Below, one piece after another: positions 1 to 7,291 of a DNA stretch of 64,000 nt; the first letter of the stretch is position 1, and each line of letters begins with the position of its first letter. Both the position numbers and the translations under genes were made by a program. Source of the stretch: JAGWRI01 sp963728785. Its GTDB lineage: Bacteria > Gemmatimonadota > Gemmatimonadetes > Gemmatimonadales > Gemmatimonadaceae. The stretch is from the NCBI GenBank assembly GCA_963728785.1, contig CAVSKV010000002.1, positions 1,612,001 to 1,676,000 of the forward strand, written 5' to 3'. The notes under the pieces are model-generated. The model made no database searches, was not told the origin of the DNA, and saw only the letters and a program-made list of their open reading frames with translations.

Positions 1-544
1 AGCGGGCGAACGCTTCGTAGTAACCGCAGTCCGAGACGTAGGCGGAACGGGGATACGCCTTGGGAATCTGTCCGAACAGATCGGCGGCGTGGCGCCAGTC
101 ACCGCGATTGAACGCCTCGCGCGCCAGACGATACACCGAATCCGCCGGATCACCCTGGGCCCATGGGGCGCGGGGCGAACGGGCGAACGGCTCATCGCCG
201 ACGGAGACGTTCCAGACGCCGTCGCGCGCGAGGTCCTGGAGATGCTGAATGTCCACGTTCTGCAGCGCGCGATCCGCCTGTTCCATTGCCCGATCGGCCA
301 ACTCCTGCGAGCGGATCTGCAGGTCGCCGAGCCGCGATTGGAGATCGAGATTCCACGATCGGTCGAGATCCAGATCGAGATCGAAAGGCGCGAGACTCCA
401 GCCGTTCACGGACGAAAGTGGAACTGGAGCCGGAGCCGCGACGGGAGCAGGCCGCGGGACTGGCGGCGTAGGCGGGGGCGGTTGCTGCGCGCCCAGGGCC
501 GCCGATGACAACAAGAGGAGGGATAGCGAGACGGCGATCTTCAT
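1..544 (-). CDS. Secreted TPR/HEAT-like repeat protein of an ECF sigma operon (3' end off the window)
   Basis: The reading frame starts at ATG 544 and stays open to the left edge, so the C-terminus is missing. Residues 1-19 form a signal peptide (hydrophobic run LSLLLLSSAALGA, then QQPP). A Pro/Ala-rich linker follows to about residue 44, then an Asp/Leu-alternating stretch (FDLDLDLD). Near residues 135-160 is a TPR-like helix pair (VYRLAREAFNRGDW, AADLFGQIPKAYP). The start lies 12 nt after the stop of the membrane anti-sigma-like gene, so the three genes look like one operon. The product is probably exported to the periplasm or envelope. Repeat proteins often follow sigma/anti-sigma pairs in Gemmatimonadota and Acidobacteriota, but a specific role cannot be read from this fragment. 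Confidence 0.75.
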   Translation of the reverse strand, partial: MKIAVSLSLLLLSSAALGAQQPPPPTPPVPRPAPVAAPAPVPLSSVNGWSLAPFDLDLDLDRSWNLDLQSRLGDLQIRSQELADRAMEQADRALQNVDIQHLQDLARDGVWNVSVGDEPFARSPRAPWAQGDPADSVYRLAREAFNRGDWRHAADLFGQIPKAYPRSAYVSDCGYYEAFAR

Positions 545-556
545 GGTGGAATGTCC

Positions 557-1189
557 TCAGTCCGTGGAAAGGTCGGCTGCCGCCATGCGCAAGCGCGGCA
601 TGACGTCGCGCTGCTCCAGGGCTTGGTTGATGAGATCGAGATCGGTGGTGTTGGGTTCGGCCTGCAGGCGCACGATCTGCGCGAGCACGACTTCGAGGTC
701 GTCGAACAGGCGGCGGCGCTTGGGATCGCGAGCGGCTGGTGAGTCGAGCAGCAGCCGCGTGGTGAGCAGCAGATTGGACGCACGCCCGATGAACTGCTGA
801 TCGGCGCGGCCGCCGCGCACCTCGCTTGGAAACGCCAGCAGGAGAGCGGCGGTCTGCCCGAAGTACCGCGAGGTGGTCGGTTCCAACGCCGGAGGCATGG
901 GGAGTGCGGCGGGCGCCGCCGCGACGACGGTGCTGGGTGGTGGCGCGGCCGGATGCAGCAGCCGGTCGAGCGGCGTGAATCGGCCGAGGCCGATGCCAAT
1001 CACGACGGCGGCGGCGAGCCCAATCCAGGTGGGAAGCCTGCCGCGATTGGTGCGCCTGGCCGGTGCATCGAAGTGGGCGGCCTCGATCGCGTGCCACATG
1101 GATTCGCGGCCGGCCGCGTCGAGGTCAGGAGGCGTGTGATACGCGCCCGCCGCGTCCCGCAAGGGTTGTTCGAGGGGATCATCCTGCAT
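557..1189 (-). CDS. Putative membrane-anchored anti-sigma factor
   Basis: A 210-residue protein encoded 3 nt downstream of an ECF sigma factor gene. About 50 N-terminal residues are likely cytoplasmic (MQDDPLEQPLRDAAGAYHTP onward). One transmembrane helix follows at about 53-70 (PTWIGLAAAVVIGIGLG), then a Pro-rich stretch and a helical extracytoplasmic domain with many Leu and Arg. The topology and gene position are those of an anti-sigma factor that holds its sigma partner at the membrane. The zinc-binding HxxxCxxC motif of ZAS-type anti-sigmas is absent, so it belongs to another class, if it is an anti-sigma at all. The call rests mainly on context. Confidence 0.65.
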   Translation of the reverse strand: MQDDPLEQPLRDAAGAYHTPPDLDAAGRESMWHAIEAAHFDAPARRTNRGRLPTWIGLAAAVVIGIGLGRFTPLDRLLHPAAPPPSTVVAAAPAALPMPPALEPTTSRYFGQTAALLLAFPSEVRGGRADQQFIGRASNLLLTTRLLLDSPAARDPKRRRLFDDLEVVLAQIVRLQAEPNTTDLDLINQALEQRDVMPRLRMAAADLSTD

Positions 1190-1192
1190 CTG

Positions 1193-1813
1193 CTACTCCT
1201 TCCTGAACGGTGCGAGTGCCTGGCGAAGCATCCCGCGCGCGATGAACAAGCGGCTCTTGCACGTTCCTTCGGCCACGCCGACCGCCCGTGCGATCTCGGG
1301 GTGCGTGTACCCTTCGACGTCATGCATCACGAAAGTCGTTCGATAAATCTCGGGAAGACCGTCGATGGCAGCCGCCATTCGCTCCCGCAGATCGGGGTCG
1401 GCGTCCGGGGCGCCGGTTGTCGCAAGGCCGGCCGCGGCGGAAAGGTCGGTCTCGCGCTCGAAGCGCCGGTGCTTGCGGCGGAGGTTGGAGGCCACGGACA
1501 CCGTGATCCGGTAGAGCCAGGTGGCCAACGCCGACTCGCCACGGAACCGGCCGAGTTGACCGAACGCGCGGATGAAGGCGTCCTGGGTCAGCTCGTGCGC
1601 CCGATGTTCGTCGCCGGTAAGCCGGAAGGCCAAGCGGAAGACTCGGTTGACGTGCGCGTCGTAGATCTCGCGCGCGGCAAGCCGGTCGCCGTCGAGCACT
1701 CGGCGAATGAGCGCGCGTTCGTACAGCCGCGGGACGGGGGCGGGGGTCGGGGAAGGGGTCGGAATACGGGCGGTCGTGATCGGGCGGGTCTGGTGGCGCC
1801 GGTGAATAGACAC
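1193..1813 (-). CDS. ECF-family RNA polymerase sigma factor
   Basis: A 206-residue sigma-70-family factor. Region 2 is clear (YDAHVNRVFRLAFRLTGD, then HELTQDAFIRAFGQLGRF and ALATWLYRI). Region 4 ends the protein (AAIDGLPEIYRTTFVMHD, YTHPEIARAVGVAEGTCKSR). It redirects RNA polymerase to an extracytoplasmic-stress-type regulon. The frame remains open upstream past the divergent permease start, so I place the start at GTG 1813, the nearest start that leaves a normal-length protein. No clear Shine-Dalgarno sequence supports it. The putative anti-sigma gene follows after 3 nt, and a secreted repeat protein completes the operon. Confidence 0.88.
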   Translation of the reverse strand: MSIHRRHQTRPITTARIPTPSPTPAPVPRLYERALIRRVLDGDRLAAREIYDAHVNRVFRLAFRLTGDEHRAHELTQDAFIRAFGQLGRFRGESALATWLYRITVSVASNLRRKHRRFERETDLSAAAGLATTGAPDADPDLRERMAAAIDGLPEIYRTTFVMHDVEGYTHPEIARAVGVAEGTCKSRLFIARGMLRQALAPFRKE

Positions 1814-1976
1814 CCGGGACGCGCAAACCGTTCGACGGCCGGGCCGCTGGCGTCCCCGCGGCCGCGCGCAAGCCCCTGACAGACGGCTGGCCAGTCTGCA
1901 TGTTTGGGTTCGCCGCGGGTCACGGAATACACCGCCGGCCGCCCAGCGCGTGTTCTCTTTCCATCCCACCCCCCGC

Positions 1977-3329
1977 ATGCCCCAGCCTACCGCACCCTCG
2001 GAACTCGCGCGCCGGCTCGGGCTGTTCGACGCGACGATGATCGTGATGGGCGGCATCGTCGGCGCTGGGATCTTCATCAATCCGTGCGTCGTCGCCCGCC
2101 AGGTGCACACGCCGGCGCTCATTCTCGGCGCGTGGGCGGCGGGCGGGGTGATCGCACTGGCCGGCGCCTTCGTGTACGCCGAACTCGCGCAGCTGCGGCC
2201 TCAGGTGGGCGGCCAGTACGCGTATCTGCGCGACGCGTTTCACCCCATGGTCGCCTTTCTGTACGGATGGGGGCTGCTGCTGGTCACGCAGACCGGAGGC
2301 ATGGCGGCCGTGGCGGTGACGTTCGCCAACTATTTCCGCGAACTCACTGGCGTGGGGACGTCGAGCGCCGTGCTCGCCGTGTTGGCGCTGGCGGCGCTGA
2401 CCGTCGTGAATTGCCTCGGGGTGCGGTCGGGGAGCAACGTGCAGAGCGCGCTGATGGTCACGAAGATCGTGGCCGTGCTGACGCTGGTGATCGTGGGCTG
2501 GATGGCGGTGCGAGCCCCTCAGGTCGCGACGGCCGCCGTGGCCCCTACTGGCGAGAAACCGGTGCCGATCGCATTCGCCGCTGCCATGGTGCCGGTGCTG
2601 TTTGCTTACGGGGGATGGCAGACGGCGAGCTTCGTGAGCGGCGAACTGAAGCATCCCACGCGCGACCTGCCGCGCGGCCTGCTGATCGGCGTGGCCGGGG
2701 TGATCCTGCTGTACCTCGGAGTGAACGTGGCCTGCCTGCACGCGCTTGGTCCCGACGGACTGGCCACGACGACGACGCCGGCCTCGGAGGTCATGCGGCG
2801 GGCACTCGGGTCCACTGGAGCGAAGTTGATCGCGGCCGGCATCGCCGTGTCGACGATCGGCTTCCTGAGCCAGGGCATGCTCACGGCGCCGCGCGTGTAC
2901 TACGCGATGGCGCGCGACGGCGTGTTCTTCCGCAAGGTGGGCTGGCTCGACCCGCGCACCCGCGTGCCCACCGTGGCCATCGCCCTGCAGGGGGTGTGGG
3001 CGGCGGTCATCGCGCTGTCGGGACGGTACGATCAGATCCTGAACTACGTGGTGTCCATGGATGCGGTGTTCTTCGGGCTCACCGGCGCCGCGCTGCTCGT
3101 GCTCCGGCGGCGGGAATCCCGGGACGGCGCGCGGGCTGGTCAGATGGGGGCGGTGACGATGCGCATGCCGGGCCATCCGTGGACCACGCTGGCCTTCGTG
3201 GCCGCGTTCTGGGCGCTAGCGGTGAGCACGATCCTGCAGTTTCCGGGTGCATCGGGCATCGGGGTGCTGATCATGCTCGCCGGCGTGCCCGTGTATTTCC
3301 TCTGGTCCAAGCGGACCAACGGCGGCTGA
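1977..3329 (+). CDS. APC-superfamily amino acid permease
   Basis: A 450-residue integral membrane protein with about 12 hydrophobic segments. The first helix carries the APC signature (IVMGGIVGAGIFINP), with the unwound GAG motif that binds the amino acid backbone. Further helices include LILGAWAAGGVIALAGAFVY and AFLYGWGLLLVTQTGG. It should import amino acids or related amines by proton symport or exchange; the substrate cannot be told from sequence. I chose ATG 1977 because MPQPTAP leads directly into the first helix. An in-frame GTG at 1950 would only add nine residues. It is divergent from the ECF sigma gene and probably monocistronic. Confidence 0.88.
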   Translation: MPQPTAPSELARRLGLFDATMIVMGGIVGAGIFINPCVVARQVHTPALILGAWAAGGVIALAGAFVYAELAQLRPQVGGQYAYLRDAFHPMVAFLYGWGLLLVTQTGGMAAVAVTFANYFRELTGVGTSSAVLAVLALAALTVVNCLGVRSGSNVQSALMVTKIVAVLTLVIVGWMAVRAPQVATAAVAPTGEKPVPIAFAAAMVPVLFAYGGWQTASFVSGELKHPTRDLPRGLLIGVAGVILLYLGVNVACLHALGPDGLATTTTPASEVMRRALGSTGAKLIAAGIAVSTIGFLSQGMLTAPRVYYAMARDGVFFRKVGWLDPRTRVPTVAIALQGVWAAVIALSGRYDQILNYVVSMDAVFFGLTGAALLVLRRRESRDGARAGQMGAVTMRMPGHPWTTLAFVAAFWALAVSTILQFPGASGIGVLIMLAGVPVYFLWSKRTNGG

Positions 3330-3416
3330 CGGCCGTTCGCGCTGGTGCGCTGAATCGGTCCGCCGCGGCCGCGAACGACCCGGCGACCGGGCGGGTGCCG
3401 GTCTAGTTTACGGGCC

Positions 3417-4412
3417 ATGCGCCTGCCGATCGTCACCTTCCTGCTCGCTTGCACGCTGGCTGCGTGCACGGCCCGCGATACCGCCCGCGCCGGTGCCGCG
3501 ACGACGCCCGACGATCTCCGCGCGCTCACGGTGCGCGTGCTCGACGTGGGCCAGGGCGACGCTACGTACATCACGAACGGCGGGAGCCGGGTGATCATCG
3601 ATGGCGGGCCGGATCAGGCACGGTTCGGCGCGCTGCTCGACTCGCTCGGCATTCACGACGACACCATCGACGCCGTGGTGCTCACGCACGCCCACTTCGA
3701 TCACTACAGCGGGCTGCGCGAGCTGTTCCGCACGTCACGCCACATCACGGTGCGGTATTTCTTCGAGAATCAGGATCCCGCGACGGCCGTCTCGCTGCGC
3801 CAGGTGCGCGATTCGATCACCGCGCGGGTCGCCGCCGGCCAGCTCATCTATCGCGACACCGACGATCCGTGCGGCGACGGCCGCGCCATCTGCACACTCA
3901 CCTTACGGGGCGGTGCACTCCTGCACATCATGCGGCCCTACGCCGAGCGGCTCACGGTGAACGACCGTTCGACCCCGGTCAAGCTGGTGGGTCCCGACTC
4001 AGCCTCGTTCACCATGTGGCTGGCGGGCGACGCGGAACGTACCGCCATCGGCTGGTTCCTGGGCGAAGCAGGGTACGCGCGTGATCCGGGGATGCAGGTG
4101 AGCGTTCTGAAGGGCGATCACCACGGCAGCTGTAATGGAGTGACCGCATCCTATTTGGCGGCACTGCGTCCCGACACGGCGGTACTGTCCATGGGAGCGG
4201 AGAACGACTACGGGCACATGCACGAGCAAGCCAAGGCGGTGTACCAGGCGGCGAACGTGCCCTGGTACCGAACCGATCAAAACGGCACGATCACAATCAC
4301 CTCGCCCGGGGTGCCGGGCGGCGGCTATCGAATCGTGGTGGGCCGATCAGGCACCGACCTCGACGGGCCATCTGACCGCGAAGCGACCGCCAAGGGTTGC
4401 GAAGACAACTAG
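3417..4412 (+). CDS. Lipoprotein MBL-fold hydrolase, ComEC C-terminal type
   Basis: A 331-residue protein with a lipoprotein signal peptide (LLACTLAAC, lipidated Cys about 17), so it acts outside the cytoplasmic membrane. It has the metallo-beta-lactamase fold: VRVLDVGQGDATYI at 39-52, the metal-binding HAHFDH at 91-96, and later LKGDHHGS and VLSMGAENDYGH. The GQGD and DHHGS motifs are those of the ComEC/Rec2 nuclease-like subgroup. It lacks the ComEC membrane channel, so a free-standing phosphodiesterase or nuclease role is possible but unproven. Its TAG stop overlaps the stop of the convergent DUF3006-like gene on a CTAG palindrome. DUF3006 genes often sit beside this MBL subgroup. Confidence 0.85.
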   Translation: MRLPIVTFLLACTLAACTARDTARAGAATTPDDLRALTVRVLDVGQGDATYITNGGSRVIIDGGPDQARFGALLDSLGIHDDTIDAVVLTHAHFDHYSGLRELFRTSRHITVRYFFENQDPATAVSLRQVRDSITARVAAGQLIYRDTDDPCGDGRAICTLTLRGGALLHIMRPYAERLTVNDRSTPVKLVGPDSASFTMWLAGDAERTAIGWFLGEAGYARDPGMQVSVLKGDHHGSCNGVTASYLAALRPDTAVLSMGAENDYGHMHEQAKAVYQAANVPWYRTDQNGTITITSPGVPGGGYRIVVGRSGTDLDGPSDREATAKGCEDN

Positions 4413-4705
4413 AGCTTGATGTCGCCCCCTGGATCGCGCCGCGCTGAGGCGTTCCGCATCGTGTCCACCTGAGCCTTGGAGGCGTCGAGCGCTGCGGCGG
4501 TCGCGGCGAAGTCGATCTCGATGCTGATCACGGAGCGCCTTCCCTTGCCGTCGATTTCGTGCTTGACCAGAAGCACCTGGCCTTCGACTGCGCTCCGGGG
4601 CAGCACCCACTGCGGGAGGCGTACCATTGTCGCGCCGTCCACCTCGATCGCCGCTACGTGCCCGGTAATCGAGTCGATGACCCAACGGTGCATCTCCCGC
4701 GGCAT
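4409..4705 (-). CDS. DUF3006-like small protein
   Basis: A 98-residue soluble protein. The first 65 residues have the DUF3006 pattern: a short beta-rich unit WVIDSITGHVAAIEVDG, then MVRLPQWVLPRSAVEGQVL, ending in a Lys/Arg-rich segment. The C-terminal 35 residues are helical (AATAAALDASKAQVDTMR). Known DUF3006 genes are often adjacent to ComEC-like MBL hydrolases, as here, but in this window the pair is convergent. The start is 16 nt after the ahcY stop on the same strand, so it is probably cotranscribed with ahcY. Function unknown. Confidence 0.65.
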   Translation of the reverse strand: MPREMHRWVIDSITGHVAAIEVDGATMVRLPQWVLPRSAVEGQVLLVKHEIDGKGRRSVISIEIDFAATAAALDASKAQVDTMRNASARRDPGGDIKL

Positions 4706-4721
4706 GGGGCCTCCCCCCTGA

Positions 4722-6209
4722 CTAGTACCGGTAGTGATCCGGCTTGTACGGGCCTTCGGGCTTGACGCCGATATACGCCGCCTGACTCGAGGTCAACTGC
4801 GTGAGCTTCACACCGAGCTTATCGAGGTGCAGGCGGGCGACCTTCTCATCGAGGTGCTTGGGCAGCGTATAGACCTTCTTTTCGTACGCACCGGCGTTGG
4901 CGTGCAGTTCGATCTGCGCCATGACCTGGTTGGTGAAGCTCGCGGACATGACGAAGCTCGGATGGCCGGTGGCGCATCCGAGGTTGAGGAGCCGCCCTTC
5001 AGCCAGGATCATAACGCTGTGGCCATCGGGGAAACGGTACTCGTCGTACTGTGGCTTGATGTTGATACGCTGGATGCCCTTGATCTTTTTCAGGCCGGCC
5101 ATGTCGATCTCATTGTCGAAATGGCCGATGTTGCCGACGATCGCCTTGTCCTTCATGCGCGCCATATGGGCTGCGGTGATGATGTCGCGATTCCCCGTGG
5201 CGGTGATAAACACGTCCGCGGTATCGATCATGTTCTCCACCGTATTGATCTCGAACCCTTCCATGGCGGCCTGAAGCGCGCAGATAGGATCGATCTCGGT
5301 GACCACCACCCGCGCGCCCTGGCCGCGCAAAGCCTGCGCGCAGCCCTTGCCCACCTCGCCGTACCCGCAGACCAGCGCAATCTTCCCGGCGAGCATGACG
5401 TCGGTGGCGCGGTTGAGGCCGTCGATCACCGAGTGCCGGCACCCGTAGATGTTGTCGAACTTGGACTTGGTGACCGAGTCATTGACGTTGATGGCCGGGA
5501 AGAGCAGGGTGCCATCGCGCATCATCTCGTACAGGCGATGCACCCCGGTGGTGGTCTCCTCGGACACGCCGCGAATGCCGGCGGCGATCTTCGTCCAGCG
5601 GCCTGGATTCCGCTTCTGCTCAACACGCAGCAATCCGAGAATCACGCCCCACTCTTCGGGGTCGTTGGCCTCATCGAATGCCGGCACCTTAGCGGTCTTC
5701 TCGAACTCGGCGCCCTTGTGCACGAGCAGTGTTGCATCGCCGCCGTCATCAAGCAGCAGATTGGGGCCGCCGCCGTCGGGCCACATGAGCGCCTGCTCCG
5801 TGCACCACCAGTATTCCCCGAGGGTCTCGCCCTTCCAGGCAAACACCGGTGTACCCTTGGGGCTCTCAGGCGTGCCGTCCTTACCCACGGCCACAGCAGC
5901 CGCGGCGTGATCCTGTGTGGAGAAGATGTTGCACGACACCCAGCGCACGTCGGCGCCGAGTTCGACGAGGGTCTCTATAAGCACCGCGGTCTGTACGGTC
6001 ATGTGCAGGGAGCCCATGATGCGGGCGCCCTTGAGCGGATGCCTACCCCGATATTCGGCGCGCAGCGACATGAGCCCGGGCATCTCCTGTTCAGCGAGCC
6101 GGATCTCCTTGCGCCCGAATTCAGCGAGCGAGAGATCGGCCACCTTGAAAGGCGGCCGCGCGCTGGTGGACGACTGGGCAGATGTATGGGCTTTCACGGC
6201 GGTGCTCAT
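4722..6209 (-). CDS. ahcY: Adenosylhomocysteinase (S-adenosylhomocysteine hydrolase)
   Basis: A 495-residue cytoplasmic NAD-dependent enzyme that splits S-adenosylhomocysteine into adenosine and homocysteine. This relieves product inhibition of methyltransferases and feeds the methionine cycle. Family blocks are intact: the substrate domain (SCNIFSTQDHAAAA), the NAD-binding motif (VCGYGEVGKGCAQALRGQGA), TATGNRDII, GNIGHFDNEIDM and the C-terminal LTQLTSSQAAYIGV ending in KPDHYRY. The start is ATG 6209 (MSTAVKAHT); the longer open frame upstream runs into the neighbouring gene. It lies 35 nt after an ArsR-methyltransferase fusion on the same strand, which fits transcriptional control by SAM/SAH level. 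Confidence 0.96.
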   Translation of the reverse strand: MSTAVKAHTSAQSSTSARPPFKVADLSLAEFGRKEIRLAEQEMPGLMSLRAEYRGRHPLKGARIMGSLHMTVQTAVLIETLVELGADVRWVSCNIFSTQDHAAAAVAVGKDGTPESPKGTPVFAWKGETLGEYWWCTEQALMWPDGGGPNLLLDDGGDATLLVHKGAEFEKTAKVPAFDEANDPEEWGVILGLLRVEQKRNPGRWTKIAAGIRGVSEETTTGVHRLYEMMRDGTLLFPAINVNDSVTKSKFDNIYGCRHSVIDGLNRATDVMLAGKIALVCGYGEVGKGCAQALRGQGARVVVTEIDPICALQAAMEGFEINTVENMIDTADVFITATGNRDIITAAHMARMKDKAIVGNIGHFDNEIDMAGLKKIKGIQRINIKPQYDEYRFPDGHSVMILAEGRLLNLGCATGHPSFVMSASFTNQVMAQIELHANAGAYEKKVYTLPKHLDEKVARLHLDKLGVKLTQLTSSQAAYIGVKPEGPYKPDHYRY

Positions 6210-6244
6210 AGCGTTGGCCTCAAAAGGGTCGGAATGGACATTAC

Positions 6245-7192
6245 TCAGGATCGCCCGCGTTTGGCGAGTGCCGAGAAGAGCGAGGGGCCCTTGGCGGCGG
6301 GGTCGGCGGGGAGATCGCGGTACCGCACATGGGGAAACCCGGCGTCGTGCAGCCAGGCGCTGAGCTGGGTTTCGTCGAACCCCTGCCAGACGTGTCCCAT
6401 CTCCACCATGTACTGGTCGCGGGCGTGCGGCGTGAAGTCGACCACGAGCAGCCGCCCGTGCGGCTTGAGCACGCGGTGCACCTCGGCGAATACTCGCACC
6501 GGGTCGAGCGTGAAATGAAGCACCAGACAAAGCATGGCGACGTCGAGCTCGCCGCGTTCCAGCGGCAGCGTCTCCAGCAAGCCGCTGCGCACGTCGATGT
6601 GGTCGAATCGGGCGAACCGGCGGCGGGCCGCCGCCAGCATGGGGCCGGACTCATCCACGGCGATCACGCGTCTTACGCATGGAGCCAGCGCCTCGGTGAT
6701 CTGACCCGTGCCGCAGCCAAGGTCACCGACGACGAGCGCAGGATCGAGCAGGTCGAGTAGGCCGAGGAGATCGGTGCGAGCGCCGATGAGGTCGGCCCGC
6801 ACGCGCTGCCAGTCGCCAGCCGCGGTGGTGAAGTAGCTCTTGGACTGCTCGCGGCGTACACGGAGCACGCTCGCGAGACGCCGGGCGTCCTGGCGCATGG
6901 CGGGGTCGTCCTCGACCTGGCTTCGCACCACGGCCCACAGCTTGTGCGGAAAGGGATCCTGTTGTGCGGCCGCCATCCGGTAGAACCGGCTGGTGCCAGC
7001 GTCGCGGGCGGCGGCCCAGCCGTCGTCGCTGAGCACCTTAAGGTGCCGGCTCACGGTGGATTGAGGCAACTGCACGACGGTGCACAGTTCGCGCACCGTG
7101 AGTTCGTGGTCCTCCAGTACGGCAAGCAGGCGCGACCGGGTGGGATCGGCGAGCGCGGAAAGACGGTCGAAGACGTCAGCGGCAGCAGGCAT
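6245..7192 (-). CDS. ArsR-family regulator fused to a SAM-dependent methyltransferase domain
   Basis: A 315-residue two-domain protein. Residues 1-75 are an ArsR-type winged helix (LADPTRSRLLAVLEDHELTV, LPQSTVSRHLKVLSDDGW). About 150-260 is a class I methyltransferase domain with motif I DLGCGTG (157-163) and IAVDESGPML. There is no metal-binding Cys pair in the recognition helix, so metal sensing is unlikely. It lies directly upstream of ahcY. A known ArsR-family regulator of this region in Proteobacteria, SahR, senses S-adenosylhomocysteine. By analogy the methyltransferase domain may be the SAH/SAM sensor. Catalytic methylation is not excluded. An ATCCGGAT palindrome 7 nt upstream of the start could be its own operator. 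Confidence 0.88.
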   Translation of the reverse strand: MPAAADVFDRLSALADPTRSRLLAVLEDHELTVRELCTVVQLPQSTVSRHLKVLSDDGWAAARDAGTSRFYRMAAAQQDPFPHKLWAVVRSQVEDDPAMRQDARRLASVLRVRREQSKSYFTTAAGDWQRVRADLIGARTDLLGLLDLLDPALVVGDLGCGTGQITEALAPCVRRVIAVDESGPMLAAARRRFARFDHIDVRSGLLETLPLERGELDVAMLCLVLHFTLDPVRVFAEVHRVLKPHGRLLVVDFTPHARDQYMVEMGHVWQGFDETQLSAWLHDAGFPHVRYRDLPADPAAKGPSLFSALAKRGRS

Positions 7193-7198
7193 CTATAT

Positions 7199-7206
7199 AT
7201 CCGGAT
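7199..7206. promoter_or_regulatory. Candidate operator upstream of the ArsR-methyltransferase gene
   Basis: An 8-bp perfect palindrome ATCCGGAT, preceded by an AT-rich CTATATAT run, lies 7-14 nt before the ArsR-type gene start and about 85 nt before the divergent GH20 gene. ArsR-family dimers bind inverted repeats near their own promoters, so autoregulation is plausible. The site is short and could be chance. Confidence 0.3.
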
Positions 7207-7233
7207 TGAAGGATGAAATGTGGCATGGCGGAC

Positions 7234-7275
7234 CGCGACGGGCAAGGGGGCCGCATTGCCAGTTGCCCCGTCGCG
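7234..7275 (+). promoter_or_regulatory. Strong hairpin in the GH20 leader
   Basis: CGCGACGGGCAA (7234-7245) pairs with TTGCCC-c-GTCGCG (7263-7275): 12 base pairs with one bulged C and a 17-nt loop. It ends 16 nt before the GH20 start. It may be a leader structure for GH20, or an operator/terminator-like element between the divergent genes. Its loop region carries the 17-nt sequence also found at 27627-27643. Confidence 0.45.
7244..7260 (-). repeat. 17-nt intergenic repeat, copy 1
   Basis: The minus strand reads GGCAATGCGGCCCCCTT. The identical 17 nt occur at 27627-27643. Both copies lie in intergenic DNA, with the minus-strand orientation pointing to a start codon (here the ArsR-methyltransferase gene, 51 nt away). 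This could be a regulatory motif or part of a dispersed repeat family. Confidence 0.6.
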
Positions 7276-7291
7276 TCTGCATCGTTCTGCC

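Noticed and set aside
4734..6518. Long plus-strand open frame opposite ahcY
   Set aside because: It is antisense to a fully conserved enzyme, His/Leu/Arg-rich, and has no recognisable motif. It is a high-GC shadow frame.
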